Assembly: GCA_965276755.1 (NCBI GenBank)
Contig: OZ255625.1
Location: 2,852,001-2,916,000, forward strand
DNA length: 64,000 bases
Source of the DNA: CAJCIS01 sp965276755
Lineage (GTDB): Bacteria > Pseudomonadota > Alphaproteobacteria > Acetobacterales > Acetobacteraceae
Reading direction: 5' to 3'
In this document: one piece after another, positions 25,864 to 34,678 of the stretch
Numbering within the stretch: the stretch's first letter is position 1
Layout of the letters: each line of letters opens with the position of its first letter
Translations under genes and position numbers: made by a program
The notes under the pieces: model-generated
Seen by the model: the letters and a program-made list of their open reading frames with translations, nothing else
What the model was told of the DNA's origin: nothing
The model's database searches: none

Positions 25864-28631
25864 CCAACCTCCAGCATCGCCACGGGCAAGGCAGACAGAA
25901 TGTCGGCCAGCCGCACCTTAGCGGGAATGCCATTCATGCAGCCGCCTCCCAGCACATCCTTAGCCGGCAAGCCGACCAGATGACGCGGCATGACCACGCT
26001 TGTCTCCCCCCATGCAGATGGAAGAACAAATGGTGTGTCCCCGGTAACTAAACTTGTCACGCATCGTGAAATTACCGTGAAGACATGTTGATCGCCGACG
26101 CTACGCAGAGCAGCGAGCGCGTGTCCAGCGAGATCGCCCTCGATCTTCAGCGGCGCGTAGGTGCCGTCCAGGAACAGGGCGGGGTTGGTGGCGCGGCTGG
26201 CGAGCGCTCGGGCAAGGATCGCCAGCTTGATGCGCCCATCCTTCCAGTCGGCCAGCAGCTCCGCGGGCGGTGTGGCCTCGTCCAGTACGCGGGCGCGGAC
26301 GTCGAAATCGACCGGGCGGCGGTTGTCGGGATCGACCATGGAGAAATCCCACAGCTCGCAGCCCTGGTAGAGGTCGGGCACGCCAATGCCTGTCACGCGC
26401 AGCAGGAGCTGGCTCAGGCTGTTGAGCGCCCCGGCGGGCGCGATACGCGCGACAAACGTGCAGATATCGTGGGCCACGCGCGCGGGACGGTCGGGGTCCA
26501 GCACCGCGGCCAGAAAATCCTGGCAGGCCTGTTCGTAAGCCTCGTCCGGCACGGCCCAACCGGAGTGGCGCTTGGCTTCGCGCAGGGCCTTTTGCTGCCA
26601 CGCGCTGACGCGGTCGCAAAAGGCGGCCAGGCCGTCGCGATCGTCGGGCGAAAGGTCGAGCGGCCAGGCGCCGATCAGGGTTTGGTAAAGCATGACCTCG
26701 TCGGCGGCATCGGGCGCTGGGCCGTCCAGATCGCGGCGCAACGGGGCGTTGAGGCGCATCCAGCGGGCAAGGGCGGCTTCCCAGTCGAGGGGGATTTCGC
26801 TGAGCACGGCCAGGCGCATGCGCGCATCCTCGCCGCGCTTGTGGTCGTGCGTGGCGGTGGCCAGCAATGCGTGGGGCATGCGGCGGGCACGCTCGCGGCA
26901 GGCCGCGTGCCAGGCGGCTTGCGTCATGGCAAACTGGTCCGGCTCGGTGCCGACCTCATTGCGCGAGAGCAGGCGGCCATAGCGGTAGAAGGCCGTATCC
27001 TCGACCGATTTGGCCGCCGTGGGCGCGGAGAGCTGCTGGAAGCGCACCATGGCGCGCAGCACCTCGTTGCGGCGGGCGCCCACGGGCTGGGCGCGCAGGG
27101 TCTCGCCCGAGAGCCATTGCACGAGCAGTTCCAGCAGCGGGCGGTCGGTGGCGCGCACGGTGCGCCGCGCACCCGCGGTTGCCCAGTCCATGGCCGTGCG
27201 GTCGGCATCGCTCATGCCGCCGCGGCCGGCGTAGATGCGATAGACGTGGAAATGGGCCAGCAGCTCGATCAGCGTGCGCTGGATGGCGGTCTGCGTCATG
27301 TCGCGCGTGGTCAGGTCCCGCTTGGCGACGCGGTGCAGGGCGACAGAGGTGGCGAAGACTTCGCTGGACAGGCTTTCGCGCAGGATCTGGCGGCGCGCGG
27401 CTACCGCTTCCTCGGCAAAATCGGCGGGACGGCCGGTCGCCTGCACCCAGATGCGGGTGATTTCGGCTTCGCCCTCGGGGCAGTGCAGGATTGCCGCGAC
27501 CTCGTTCATGAAGTCGTAGCCGGTGGTTCCGTCGGTCTGCCACTCGGGCGGCAGGCGTTCGTGGGTGGCCAGGATCTTCTCGACCCAGATGACCGGTTCA
27601 CTCTTGGGCAGCATGTCGGGACGCGCTTGCCCCGCGGTCTTGAGGCGCCGGCGCAGCTTGCGGCAATAGGCGCGTGGATCGGCCAGGCCATCGACATGAT
27701 CGACGCGCACACCGTCGATCAGGCCTTCGCTGTAGAGGCGCAGGATCGTTTCGTGGCTGGCCTCAAAGACGGAGGCGAGTTCGGCGCGCAGGCCGGCCAG
27801 CGCGTTCACATCGAAGAAGCGGCGCCAGTTGATTTCATCGGACGCGGCGCGCCACCAGGCGAGGCGAAAATTCTGCTGGTCGAGCAGGCGGTGGAGCAGG
27901 TCGCGGCTGGCGTCGGTCGGTTCGTGATAGGGGCGCAGCGCGGCCGCAATGGCCGGCGCCAGCTCCGGTCTGCGCAGCGTTTCGCGGGCGGCTTCGGCGG
28001 CGGCGCGCATGCCGTCGCGATCGGCGGGCATGTCGGCAAAGGCACGGGCGGCTTCTTCCAGCACGCCGCCTTCGGCGAGCAGGATGGCCGTGTAGTCGCG
28101 CGGGTTTATCGGAAAGCGGTTGTCGTAATAATCGAGGAAGATGCGGCCGTCCGCAGGATCGAAGGCGAGCTTGAGTTCGCCGTCGCGCAGCGCCTCCCCG
28201 TAGGGTTTGCCGAGGAAGGGTGCCAGCATGCGCCCGCGCAGCGAGGCATCCGGCGGGTCCCAGTCTATGTCAAAGAACTCGGCATACGGGCTGGCGCGGC
28301 CCCATTCGAGCACGTCCAGCCACCACGCATTCTCAGTCCCGCCTACGCCCATGTGGTTGGGCACGATGTCGGCGATCAGGCCCATGTCGTGCGCGCGGAG
28401 TGCCGCGACGAGCTCGCGCAGCGCGGGTTCGCCGCCGAGTTCGGGGTTGATGATCGTGGGATCGACCACGTCATAGCCGTGCGTGGAGCCGGCGCGCGCG
28501 CGCAGAAGGGGCGAGGCGTAGAGGTGGGAGATGCCGAGACGCGCCAAATAGGGCACCAGCGCGGTGGCGCTGGGGATGGGGAAGTCCTTGTGGAATTGCA
28601 GGCGCGCGGTGGCCGAAAGGCGCTTAGTCAA
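25860..28631 (-). CDS. treY: Maltooligosyl trehalose synthase
   Basis: This GH13 isomerase (923 aa) converts the reducing-end alpha-1,4 bond of maltodextrins to alpha,alpha-1,1, giving maltooligosyl trehalose. It starts TARLQFHKDF and has ADIVPNHMG, the nucleophile motif IDGVRVDHVDGLADP and the acid IWVEKILATHERLP. TreY works with TreZ (30776-32506). The start is a TTG at 28631; no ATG or GTG is available downstream before the conserved region. A family A element ends ten bases upstream and probably displaced the original translation signals. It overlaps otsA by ATGA. Confidence 0.93.
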   Translation of the reverse strand: MTKRLSATARLQFHKDFPIPSATALVPYLARLGISHLYASPLLRARAGSTHGYDVVDPTIINPELGGEPALRELVAALRAHDMGLIADIVPNHMGVGGTENAWWLDVLEWGRASPYAEFFDIDWDPPDASLRGRMLAPFLGKPYGEALRDGELKLAFDPADGRIFLDYYDNRFPINPRDYTAILLAEGGVLEEAARAFADMPADRDGMRAAAEAARETLRRPELAPAIAAALRPYHEPTDASRDLLHRLLDQQNFRLAWWRAASDEINWRRFFDVNALAGLRAELASVFEASHETILRLYSEGLIDGVRVDHVDGLADPRAYCRKLRRRLKTAGQARPDMLPKSEPVIWVEKILATHERLPPEWQTDGTTGYDFMNEVAAILHCPEGEAEITRIWVQATGRPADFAEEAVAARRQILRESLSSEVFATSVALHRVAKRDLTTRDMTQTAIQRTLIELLAHFHVYRIYAGRGGMSDADRTAMDWATAGARRTVRATDRPLLELLVQWLSGETLRAQPVGARRNEVLRAMVRFQQLSAPTAAKSVEDTAFYRYGRLLSRNEVGTEPDQFAMTQAAWHAACRERARRMPHALLATATHDHKRGEDARMRLAVLSEIPLDWEAALARWMRLNAPLRRDLDGPAPDAADEVMLYQTLIGAWPLDLSPDDRDGLAAFCDRVSAWQQKALREAKRHSGWAVPDEAYEQACQDFLAAVLDPDRPARVAHDICTFVARIAPAGALNSLSQLLLRVTGIGVPDLYQGCELWDFSMVDPDNRRPVDFDVRARVLDEATPPAELLADWKDGRIKLAILARALASRATNPALFLDGTYAPLKIEGDLAGHALAALRSVGDQHVFTVISRCVTSLVTGDTPFVLPSAWGETSVVMPRHLVGLPAKDVLGGGCMNGIPAKVRLADILSALPVAMLEVG

Positions 28632-28640
28632 TGGAAAAGA

Positions 28641-28742
28641 ACTGGGGGAGATGTGCCATCCCCCCCAGACCCCCCGTCGATTGTTTGGCCTCGTTTAAAT
28701 AATGACGGGGGGTCTGGGGGGGATGGCACATCTCCCCCAGCT
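28641..28742. repeat. Family A element between malQ and treY (A9)
   Basis: This is the cleanest two-arm copy. CTGGGGGAGATGTGCCATC with CCCCCCAG and ACCCCCCGTC comes first, then an AT-rich loop, then GACGGGGGGTCTGGGGGGG with ATGGCACATCTCCCCCAG. It interrupts an otherwise tightly packed gene run, lying downstream of malQ and directly in front of the treY start codon. Confidence 0.9.
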
Positions 28743-28752
28743 TTTCTAGCCT

Positions 28753-30771
28753 TCACTTTCCCCTGCCCTTCATAGCTGCCGCTACCCTTGCCTTGGCAGT
28801 TCCGCCATCGAGCAACTGCGCCGCCGGCTTCGGCAGCCGCCGCCGCCAATTCGGATGTTCGTGGGTAGTGTTCGGCAGGTTGGGCTGCTCGCCAAGGCCG
28901 AGCACGTCCTCGATCGGCAATATCATCAGGTCGCACGCGCTGGCCGAAACGTGAGCAATAGCTGCGTCCACGGCGCTATCGGGCGCATCGGCAGCCGGCG
29001 CATCGCCTTGGGCTGCGCCGCTGTCGCGCATGGCCTGCCAGAGCAACGCCCTGTCGCTCGCGCGCATGGCATCGTCCGGCGCGCGGTCGTGGGTGGCGTT
29101 AAGCTTGACGCGCCAATCGATGTCGCGGCCCTGCCACCAGCCGGCCACCGTGGGCAGGTCGTGCGTGGTGGTCATGGCCGCAGCCTGGCGAGTCCAGCCG
29201 GCCGGCGCGGTGAAATGCCGCGCCGCGTCTCGTTCGAACCAGAGAACGCGCATGCCGGCGATGCCGCTCTCCCTCAGGCGGTCGGGGAAGCCTTCCGGCA
29301 CCGTGCCGAGGTCCTCGGCCACCACGATCGCCTTATGGCGGAACGATTCCAGCGCGATCAGGCGGCGCAAATCGGTTTCGGGGAAGCGCAGATAGGCCCC
29401 TTCGGTGGCGCCGGCGCCCTCGGGGATGACCCACAGGCGATTCAGCCCCATGCTGTGATCGATGCGCACGCCGCCGGCATGGGCCAGGGCGGCGCGCAGC
29501 ATCTCCAGGAAGGCGGTGAAGCCGTGATCGGCCAGGCCGCGGGGGGAAAAGGCAGCCAGGCCCCAGTTCTGGCCGGCTTGCTGGAACATGTCGGGCGGGG
29601 CGCCGACGGTCAGGCCCAGCAGCGTTTCGGCCTGGCGGGACCAGCAATGGCTGCCGCCGGCATCGGTGCCCACGGCCAGGTCGCTGATCAGGCCGATGGC
29701 CATGCCGGCGGCGCGCGCGCGCGCCTGCGCGCTGGCGAGGCCGCGATCGGCAAGGAACTGCAGGAAGACGTGGAAATCGACCTGGCGCTTATACTCGCGG
29801 GCAAAGCCTGCGACCTGGGGCGAGCGCGGGTTCTGGAAGGCGGCAGGCCAGGTGCGCCAGTTCCAGCGATGCGGGTTGTCGTGGCTGAAATGGGCGTGCA
29901 GCGCCTCGAAGATGGCGTGGCGTTCCAGCACCTCGCCCTGCGCCGCGCGAAAGGCGTGCAGGGGTTCCAGCCAGTCATGCATGGCGCTGGCCTGGGCGAA
30001 GATGGAGCGCAGGCGTGTCAGGCGCGCGGCGGTCGCGCCAGGCCAGTCCACGAGATCCGGCGTCTGGAGGGCTTGGACCTGGGCCTGCCAGGCGGCGTTG
30101 GTGCCGGGGAAATCGTCCACCGGCGCGTGCAGGACATTGAGTGCGGCGCGGCTGCTGGGGGCGTAGGGGCCGAAGCGGTTGGCGTCCGCACTGAATTGGG
30201 CGTGCACGGGGCTGACGGCGATGGCCTGTACACCGTGGCGTGCCGCGGCTTCGGCAAAGTCGCCCAGGGCGGCGAAATCGCCGATGCCGGCATCGCCATC
30301 CCGGCGCAGGGCGTAGATCTGGGCCGAGAGCGCCAGTGCGCGGCCGCCGGGGATGAGGTCGGCCAGCATGGTGCAGCGCCTGGGTGCGACCGCCAGGCTG
30401 ACCTGCTGATCGCCGATGGTCAGCACGTGGTAGCCGGGCTCCAGGATGGGCGGAATGGCGGCGCCGTCTGCGGCCGCATCGGCGTAGCCCTCGAAGCTGC
30501 GGCCGTCTTCGAGCACCAGGCGCGTGCGGGCGGGCTTGGTGCGCAGGGCGATCGGCAGGCCGATCTCGGCCGTGATCAGGGGGGGCAGGCGCGCGGGGGG
30601 CTCTCGCAGCGCGGCGAGGGATTGCGCGGGGTTGGCGGCATCGTGGCCCAAGGCGGCGAGCACGGCGCGCAGGGTTGGCCCGGCGACTTCGTGGTGCTTG
30701 CCCTCCACGTCACGCCACCGCGCGGCGATGCCGGCAGCCTCGGCCAGCTCCAGAATGGCGGTGTCTGTCAC
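28753..30771 (-). CDS. malQ: 4-alpha-glucanotransferase (amylomaltase)
   Basis: This GH77 enzyme (672 aa) disproportionates maltodextrins. It has VRIDHSMGLNRLWVIPEG, the nucleophile and acid regions VVAEDLGTVPEGF and the TTHDLPTVAGWW motif. An N-terminal domain of about 150 residues precedes the catalytic barrel, as in bacterial MalQ. The start is GTG 30771, four bases after the treZ stop. In the cluster it would reshape the short glucans that TreY/TreZ and GlgE/GlgB leave or need. A family A element follows its stop codon by about ten bases. Confidence 0.9.
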   Translation of the reverse strand: MTDTAILELAEAAGIAARWRDVEGKHHEVAGPTLRAVLAALGHDAANPAQSLAALREPPARLPPLITAEIGLPIALRTKPARTRLVLEDGRSFEGYADAAADGAAIPPILEPGYHVLTIGDQQVSLAVAPRRCTMLADLIPGGRALALSAQIYALRRDGDAGIGDFAALGDFAEAAARHGVQAIAVSPVHAQFSADANRFGPYAPSSRAALNVLHAPVDDFPGTNAAWQAQVQALQTPDLVDWPGATAARLTRLRSIFAQASAMHDWLEPLHAFRAAQGEVLERHAIFEALHAHFSHDNPHRWNWRTWPAAFQNPRSPQVAGFAREYKRQVDFHVFLQFLADRGLASAQARARAAGMAIGLISDLAVGTDAGGSHCWSRQAETLLGLTVGAPPDMFQQAGQNWGLAAFSPRGLADHGFTAFLEMLRAALAHAGGVRIDHSMGLNRLWVIPEGAGATEGAYLRFPETDLRRLIALESFRHKAIVVAEDLGTVPEGFPDRLRESGIAGMRVLWFERDAARHFTAPAGWTRQAAAMTTTHDLPTVAGWWQGRDIDWRVKLNATHDRAPDDAMRASDRALLWQAMRDSGAAQGDAPAADAPDSAVDAAIAHVSASACDLMILPIEDVLGLGEQPNLPNTTHEHPNWRRRLPKPAAQLLDGGTAKARVAAAMKGRGK

Positions 30772-30775
30772 AGCG

Positions 30776-32506
30776 TCAGCCCCGGTGGACGCGCGTGGTC
30801 AGGGGAGGAATTGTATCGGGCTGCGCATCCTTGGCCGTCGTGTAGAGCAGCGTGCCGGGTGGGGTCGAGACACGCACGGGGACAGCGCTGAAATTGGCCG
30901 CAATCGTCAGCGTCGTGCCATCGCCGAGGCGCCAGCGGGCGGAGAGCGCGCGATCGGCCAGGATGGCAACGCCGGCGCTTCGCGCGCCGGGAATGCCTGG
31001 GACGATATGCCTGGCGCGCAGGTCCAGCAGAGTGCGGGTCTGCGCGAGGATGTCGCGGTGGGGAGCGCGGGCGCTTTCGGCGAAATCGGGAATTGATGCG
31101 GTGAAGGTGGTTTGCGCATTGGGATCGGGTATTTGCGCGCGCCGCGCTTCGTCCTGGAAGGCGGCGAAATGGGCGAATTCGCGTCTGCGGCCTTCGCGGA
31201 CCAGCGGGGCGAGGTCTTCGTTGTGGTCGGTGAAGAAGAGGAAGGGGGTGGTGGCGCCCCATTCCTCGCCCATGAAGAGCAGCGGAATGAACGGGCTGAG
31301 CAGGAGCATCGCGCGGGCGGCGTGCAAGGCCGCGGGGTCGACGAGCGTGGTCAGGCGCTCGCCCATGGCACGGTTGCCGATCTGGTCGTGGTTTTGCAGG
31401 CAGATGACGAAGGCGGTGGTGGGCAGGTGGGCCGACGGCTCGCCGCGGGGACGGCCGTAATGGGGCGGGGTCTCGCCCTGGTAGGCAAAACCCTCGGCCA
31501 GTACGCGGGCGAGTTGGCGGGTGGGGTCCTGGAAATCCTGGTAATAGCCTTCCGATTCGCCCGTGAGCAGCACGTGCAGGCAGTGGTGGACATCGTCGGC
31601 CCACTGGCCGTCAAAGCCGGGCGCATCCGGTGCGGCACGCAGGATGGAGGCGCGGTTTTCTTCGTGTTCGAGCACGAGGTGGACGGGGTGGGAGACGCCG
31701 GCGCGTATTTGCTGCGCCATCGTTTGCAGGAAATCGGGCGGGTTGATGGCGTGCACGGCATCGAAACGCAGGCCGTCGAAGCGGTAGTCGCGCAGCCACA
31801 TGAGCGCGTTGTCGATGAAGTATTGCGCGACTTCGGGGCGCTTGAAGTCGATGGCTGCACCCCAGGGGGTGTGCACGCCTTCGTCGAAGAATTCCTTTGT
31901 GGTTGCGTGAAGGTAGGCGCCGTCCGGTCCGAAATGGTTGTAGACGACGTCAAGCATGACCATCAGGCCGAGGCCGTGCGCGTCATCGACCAGCGCGCGC
32001 AAATCGTCGGGCGTGCCGTAGGCGGCGTCCGGCGCGTAGGGCAGCACGCCGTCATAGCCCCAATTGTGCTTGCCGGGGAATTCGGCCACGGGCATCAATT
32101 CGATGGCGGTGACGCCGAGGGCGGCGATATCGCCCAGGCGCGCGCGCACGCCTGCAAAGCCGCCCATGGCGCCGGCGTGGAGTTCATAGATCACCGCCTC
32201 GTGCCAGGGGCGGTTGCGCCACTGCGTGTTGCGCCAGGCGTAGGCGGAATGATCGGTGACGATGCTGGCATCGTGCACGTCACCGGCTTGCGCGCGGGAG
32301 GCGGGATCGGGGAAGCTGAGACCGTCCGGCGTGCGGAATTTGTAGCGTGCGCCGGCTGACGCAGGGAGCGTTGCGGTGAACCAGCCGTTCTGCGCGGCCA
32401 TTTCGTGGTCTGCGCCGTCCAGTTCGAGCGTCATTGCAGTGGCCGAGGGCGCCCAGAGGGAGAAAGCGACCGTGTTGTCGCGCGTGGGGACGGCGCCGGC
32501 CTGCAT
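30776..32506 (-). CDS. treZ: Malto-oligosyltrehalose trehalohydrolase
   Basis: This GH13 enzyme (576 aa) releases free trehalose from maltooligosyl trehalose made by TreY. It has the N-terminal carbohydrate-binding fold (SLWAPSATAMTLELDG), the barrel motifs VVYNHFGPDG, FDGLRFDAVHAI (nucleophile), LVLEHEENRA (acid) and CLQNHDQIGN, and the typical PHYGRPRGEPSAHLPTTAFV stretch. ATG 32506 lies three bases after the glgB stop, so the two genes are co-transcribed. Confidence 0.94.
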   Translation of the reverse strand: MQAGAVPTRDNTVAFSLWAPSATAMTLELDGADHEMAAQNGWFTATLPASAGARYKFRTPDGLSFPDPASRAQAGDVHDASIVTDHSAYAWRNTQWRNRPWHEAVIYELHAGAMGGFAGVRARLGDIAALGVTAIELMPVAEFPGKHNWGYDGVLPYAPDAAYGTPDDLRALVDDAHGLGLMVMLDVVYNHFGPDGAYLHATTKEFFDEGVHTPWGAAIDFKRPEVAQYFIDNALMWLRDYRFDGLRFDAVHAINPPDFLQTMAQQIRAGVSHPVHLVLEHEENRASILRAAPDAPGFDGQWADDVHHCLHVLLTGESEGYYQDFQDPTRQLARVLAEGFAYQGETPPHYGRPRGEPSAHLPTTAFVICLQNHDQIGNRAMGERLTTLVDPAALHAARAMLLLSPFIPLLFMGEEWGATTPFLFFTDHNEDLAPLVREGRRREFAHFAAFQDEARRAQIPDPNAQTTFTASIPDFAESARAPHRDILAQTRTLLDLRARHIVPGIPGARSAGVAILADRALSARWRLGDGTTLTIAANFSAVPVRVSTPPGTLLYTTAKDAQPDTIPPLTTRVHRG

Positions 32507-32509
32507 GAT

Positions 32510-34678
32510 TTACGCGCCCGCGCGCAGGATGATGGTAGCTAGTGGCGGCAGGGTGAGCGAAAGGGAGGCGGGATGGCCGTGCGCGGGCACGTCATCGGCC
32601 TGCACCTGGCCGTCATTGCCCACACCTGAGCCGCCGTAGATCGATGCGTCGGTGTTCACGATTTCCTGCCACTCTCCGCCGGCCGGCACGCCCAGGCGGT
32701 AGCCGAAACGCGGCACGGGCGTGAAGTTGCATACGGCGAGCACGGGTGGGTCCCCTTCCTCGCCCAGGCGGAGATAGGCGAACACGCTCTGGCCGGCATC
32801 GTCCATGACGATCCAGGAGAAGCCGTCCGGCCGCGTGTCATGCACGTGTAATGCGCGGTTGGCGCGGTAGGCGGCGTTGAGGTCCCGCACCAGGGTTTGC
32901 ACGCCGCGGTGCATGGGATCATCCAGCAGGAACCAGTCCAGCCCGGCATCATGATTCCATTCGCGGTCCTGGGCGAATTCGCCACCCATAAAGAGCAGCT
33001 TCTTGCCTGGGTGGGACCACATGAAGCCGAAATAGGCGCGCAGATTGGCAAAGCGCTGCCACGTGTCGCCCGGCATTTTGCGGATCAGCGAGCCCTTGCC
33101 GTAGACGACTTCGTCGTGGCTGAGCGGGAGGACAAAGTTTTCACTGAATGCGTAAACCAGGCCGAAGGTGAGCAGGCCGTGATGGTATTGGCGATGGATG
33201 GGCTGTTCTTCCATGTAATGAAGGCTGTCGTGCATCCAGCCCATGTTCCATTTGAAATCGAAGCCCAGACCGCCTTGATCGACGGGGCGCGAGACCGAGG
33301 GGAAGGCTGTGGATTCCTCCGCGATCAGGATGGCGCCGGGCACACGGGCGGTAATGGCACGCGAGAGTTCGTGGAAGAAATGAATGGCTTGCAGGTTTTC
33401 GCGCCCGCCATGGACGTTGGGTATCCATTGCCCGGCGGGGCGGGAATAATCGCGGTAGAGCATGCTGGCGACCGCATCCACGCGCAGCGCGTCCGCATGG
33501 TAGTGTTCGAGCCAGAACAGCGCGCTGCCGATTAGAAAGGCGCGAACTTCGTTGCGGCCGTGGTTGTAGATGAACGTGTTCCAGTCACGGTGGAAGCCCT
33601 CGCGCGGGTCTGCGTGTTCGTAGAGCGGCGTGCCGTCGAAACGCGCGAGCCCATGCGCGTCGGTGGGGAAGTGGGCGGGGACCCAGTCGAGAATGACGCC
33701 GATTTCGGCTTCGTGGCAGGCATTGACGAAGGCGGCGAATTCGCCCGGTGGGCCGAGGCGGGAATTGGGCGCGAACTGGCCGAGCGGCTGATAGCCCCAG
33801 GAGCCGCCGAAAGGGTGCTCCATGACGGGCAGCAATTCGATATGCGTGAAGCAGAGCGCGCGCACGTAGGGGACGAGTTTTTCGGCGAGTTGCGCCCAGC
33901 CATAGCCGCCCAATTCGGCCGCGGGCATCCAGGAGGCGGCGTGCATTTCGTAGATGCTGATGGGCGCGGAGGCGGATTGGCGCGCGGCGCGGCTGGCGAC
34001 AAAAGCTTCGTCACGCCAGTCGGGCACGGTGGGGCTGGCAACGATGGAGGCCGTAGCAGGTGGAATTTCGGCCGCCCAAGCGACGGGGTCCGCTTTCAGC
34101 GGCAGCGTTTCACCCGTGGGGGAGACGATTTCGTATTTGTAGAGCGTGCCGGCTTGCAGGCGCGGGATGAAGAGTTCCCACACGCCCGCACCCAGGCGCG
34201 CGCGCATCGCGTGGCGGCGGCCGTCCCAATTGTTGAACGGGCCGACGACGGAAACGCGGCGCGCACTCGGCGCCCAGACGGCGAAGCGCACGCCCTCTAT
34301 GCCATCCATTGTGGTGACGTGCGCGCCGAGCGCGTGGGCAAAATCGCGGTGGCGGCCTTCGCCGAGCAGGTAGATATCCATTTCGCCCAGAATGAGCGGG
34401 AAGCTGTAGGGATCTTCGGTTTCGTAGGACCAGCCCGGGCCGGTGATGCGCAGTCGATACGCTTCCTCGGCGCTGAGCGCGCCGTTCCAGAAGCCTGCGG
34501 GATGGACGCGCGACAGCGCGCCAAGCGCGCGGCCGTCATTGCGTGCCAGCGCGGTGACACTCTCGGCGTCCGGATGGAACGTTCGAACTTGCCCATCGTG
34601 CGGGCCAAGGATGGCGAAAGGGTCGCCGTGCGTGCCGGCGGCAATTGCCTCGATGGCATCACTATCGGGTGCGCTCAT
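32510..34678 (-). CDS. glgB: 1,4-alpha-glucan branching enzyme
   Basis: This GH13 branching enzyme (722 aa) introduces alpha-1,6 branches into linear alpha-1,4 glucan. It has the N-terminal DPFAILGPH module, the CBM48-like VRFAVWAPSARRVSVVGPFN, the nucleophile region ALRVDAVASMLYRDY, the acid AILIAEESTAFP and the LPLSHDEVVYGKGSL motif. ATG 34678 overlaps the treS stop by ATGA. A longer in-frame extension reaching 34867 lies inside treS and is rejected. In the GlgE pathway GlgB branches the polymer built from maltose-1-phosphate. Confidence 0.96.
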   Translation of the reverse strand: MSAPDSDAIEAIAAGTHGDPFAILGPHDGQVRTFHPDAESVTALARNDGRALGALSRVHPAGFWNGALSAEEAYRLRITGPGWSYETEDPYSFPLILGEMDIYLLGEGRHRDFAHALGAHVTTMDGIEGVRFAVWAPSARRVSVVGPFNNWDGRRHAMRARLGAGVWELFIPRLQAGTLYKYEIVSPTGETLPLKADPVAWAAEIPPATASIVASPTVPDWRDEAFVASRAARQSASAPISIYEMHAASWMPAAELGGYGWAQLAEKLVPYVRALCFTHIELLPVMEHPFGGSWGYQPLGQFAPNSRLGPPGEFAAFVNACHEAEIGVILDWVPAHFPTDAHGLARFDGTPLYEHADPREGFHRDWNTFIYNHGRNEVRAFLIGSALFWLEHYHADALRVDAVASMLYRDYSRPAGQWIPNVHGGRENLQAIHFFHELSRAITARVPGAILIAEESTAFPSVSRPVDQGGLGFDFKWNMGWMHDSLHYMEEQPIHRQYHHGLLTFGLVYAFSENFVLPLSHDEVVYGKGSLIRKMPGDTWQRFANLRAYFGFMWSHPGKKLLFMGGEFAQDREWNHDAGLDWFLLDDPMHRGVQTLVRDLNAAYRANRALHVHDTRPDGFSWIVMDDAGQSVFAYLRLGEEGDPPVLAVCNFTPVPRFGYRLGVPAGGEWQEIVNTDASIYGGSGVGNDGQVQADDVPAHGHPASLSLTLPPLATIILRAGA

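Noticed and set aside
26085..28775. 896-codon open frame antisense to treY
   Set aside because: It has Gly/Ala/Arg/Gln-rich composition and no domain, and it mirrors a complete, well-conserved treY. It is a shadow of GC-rich coding.
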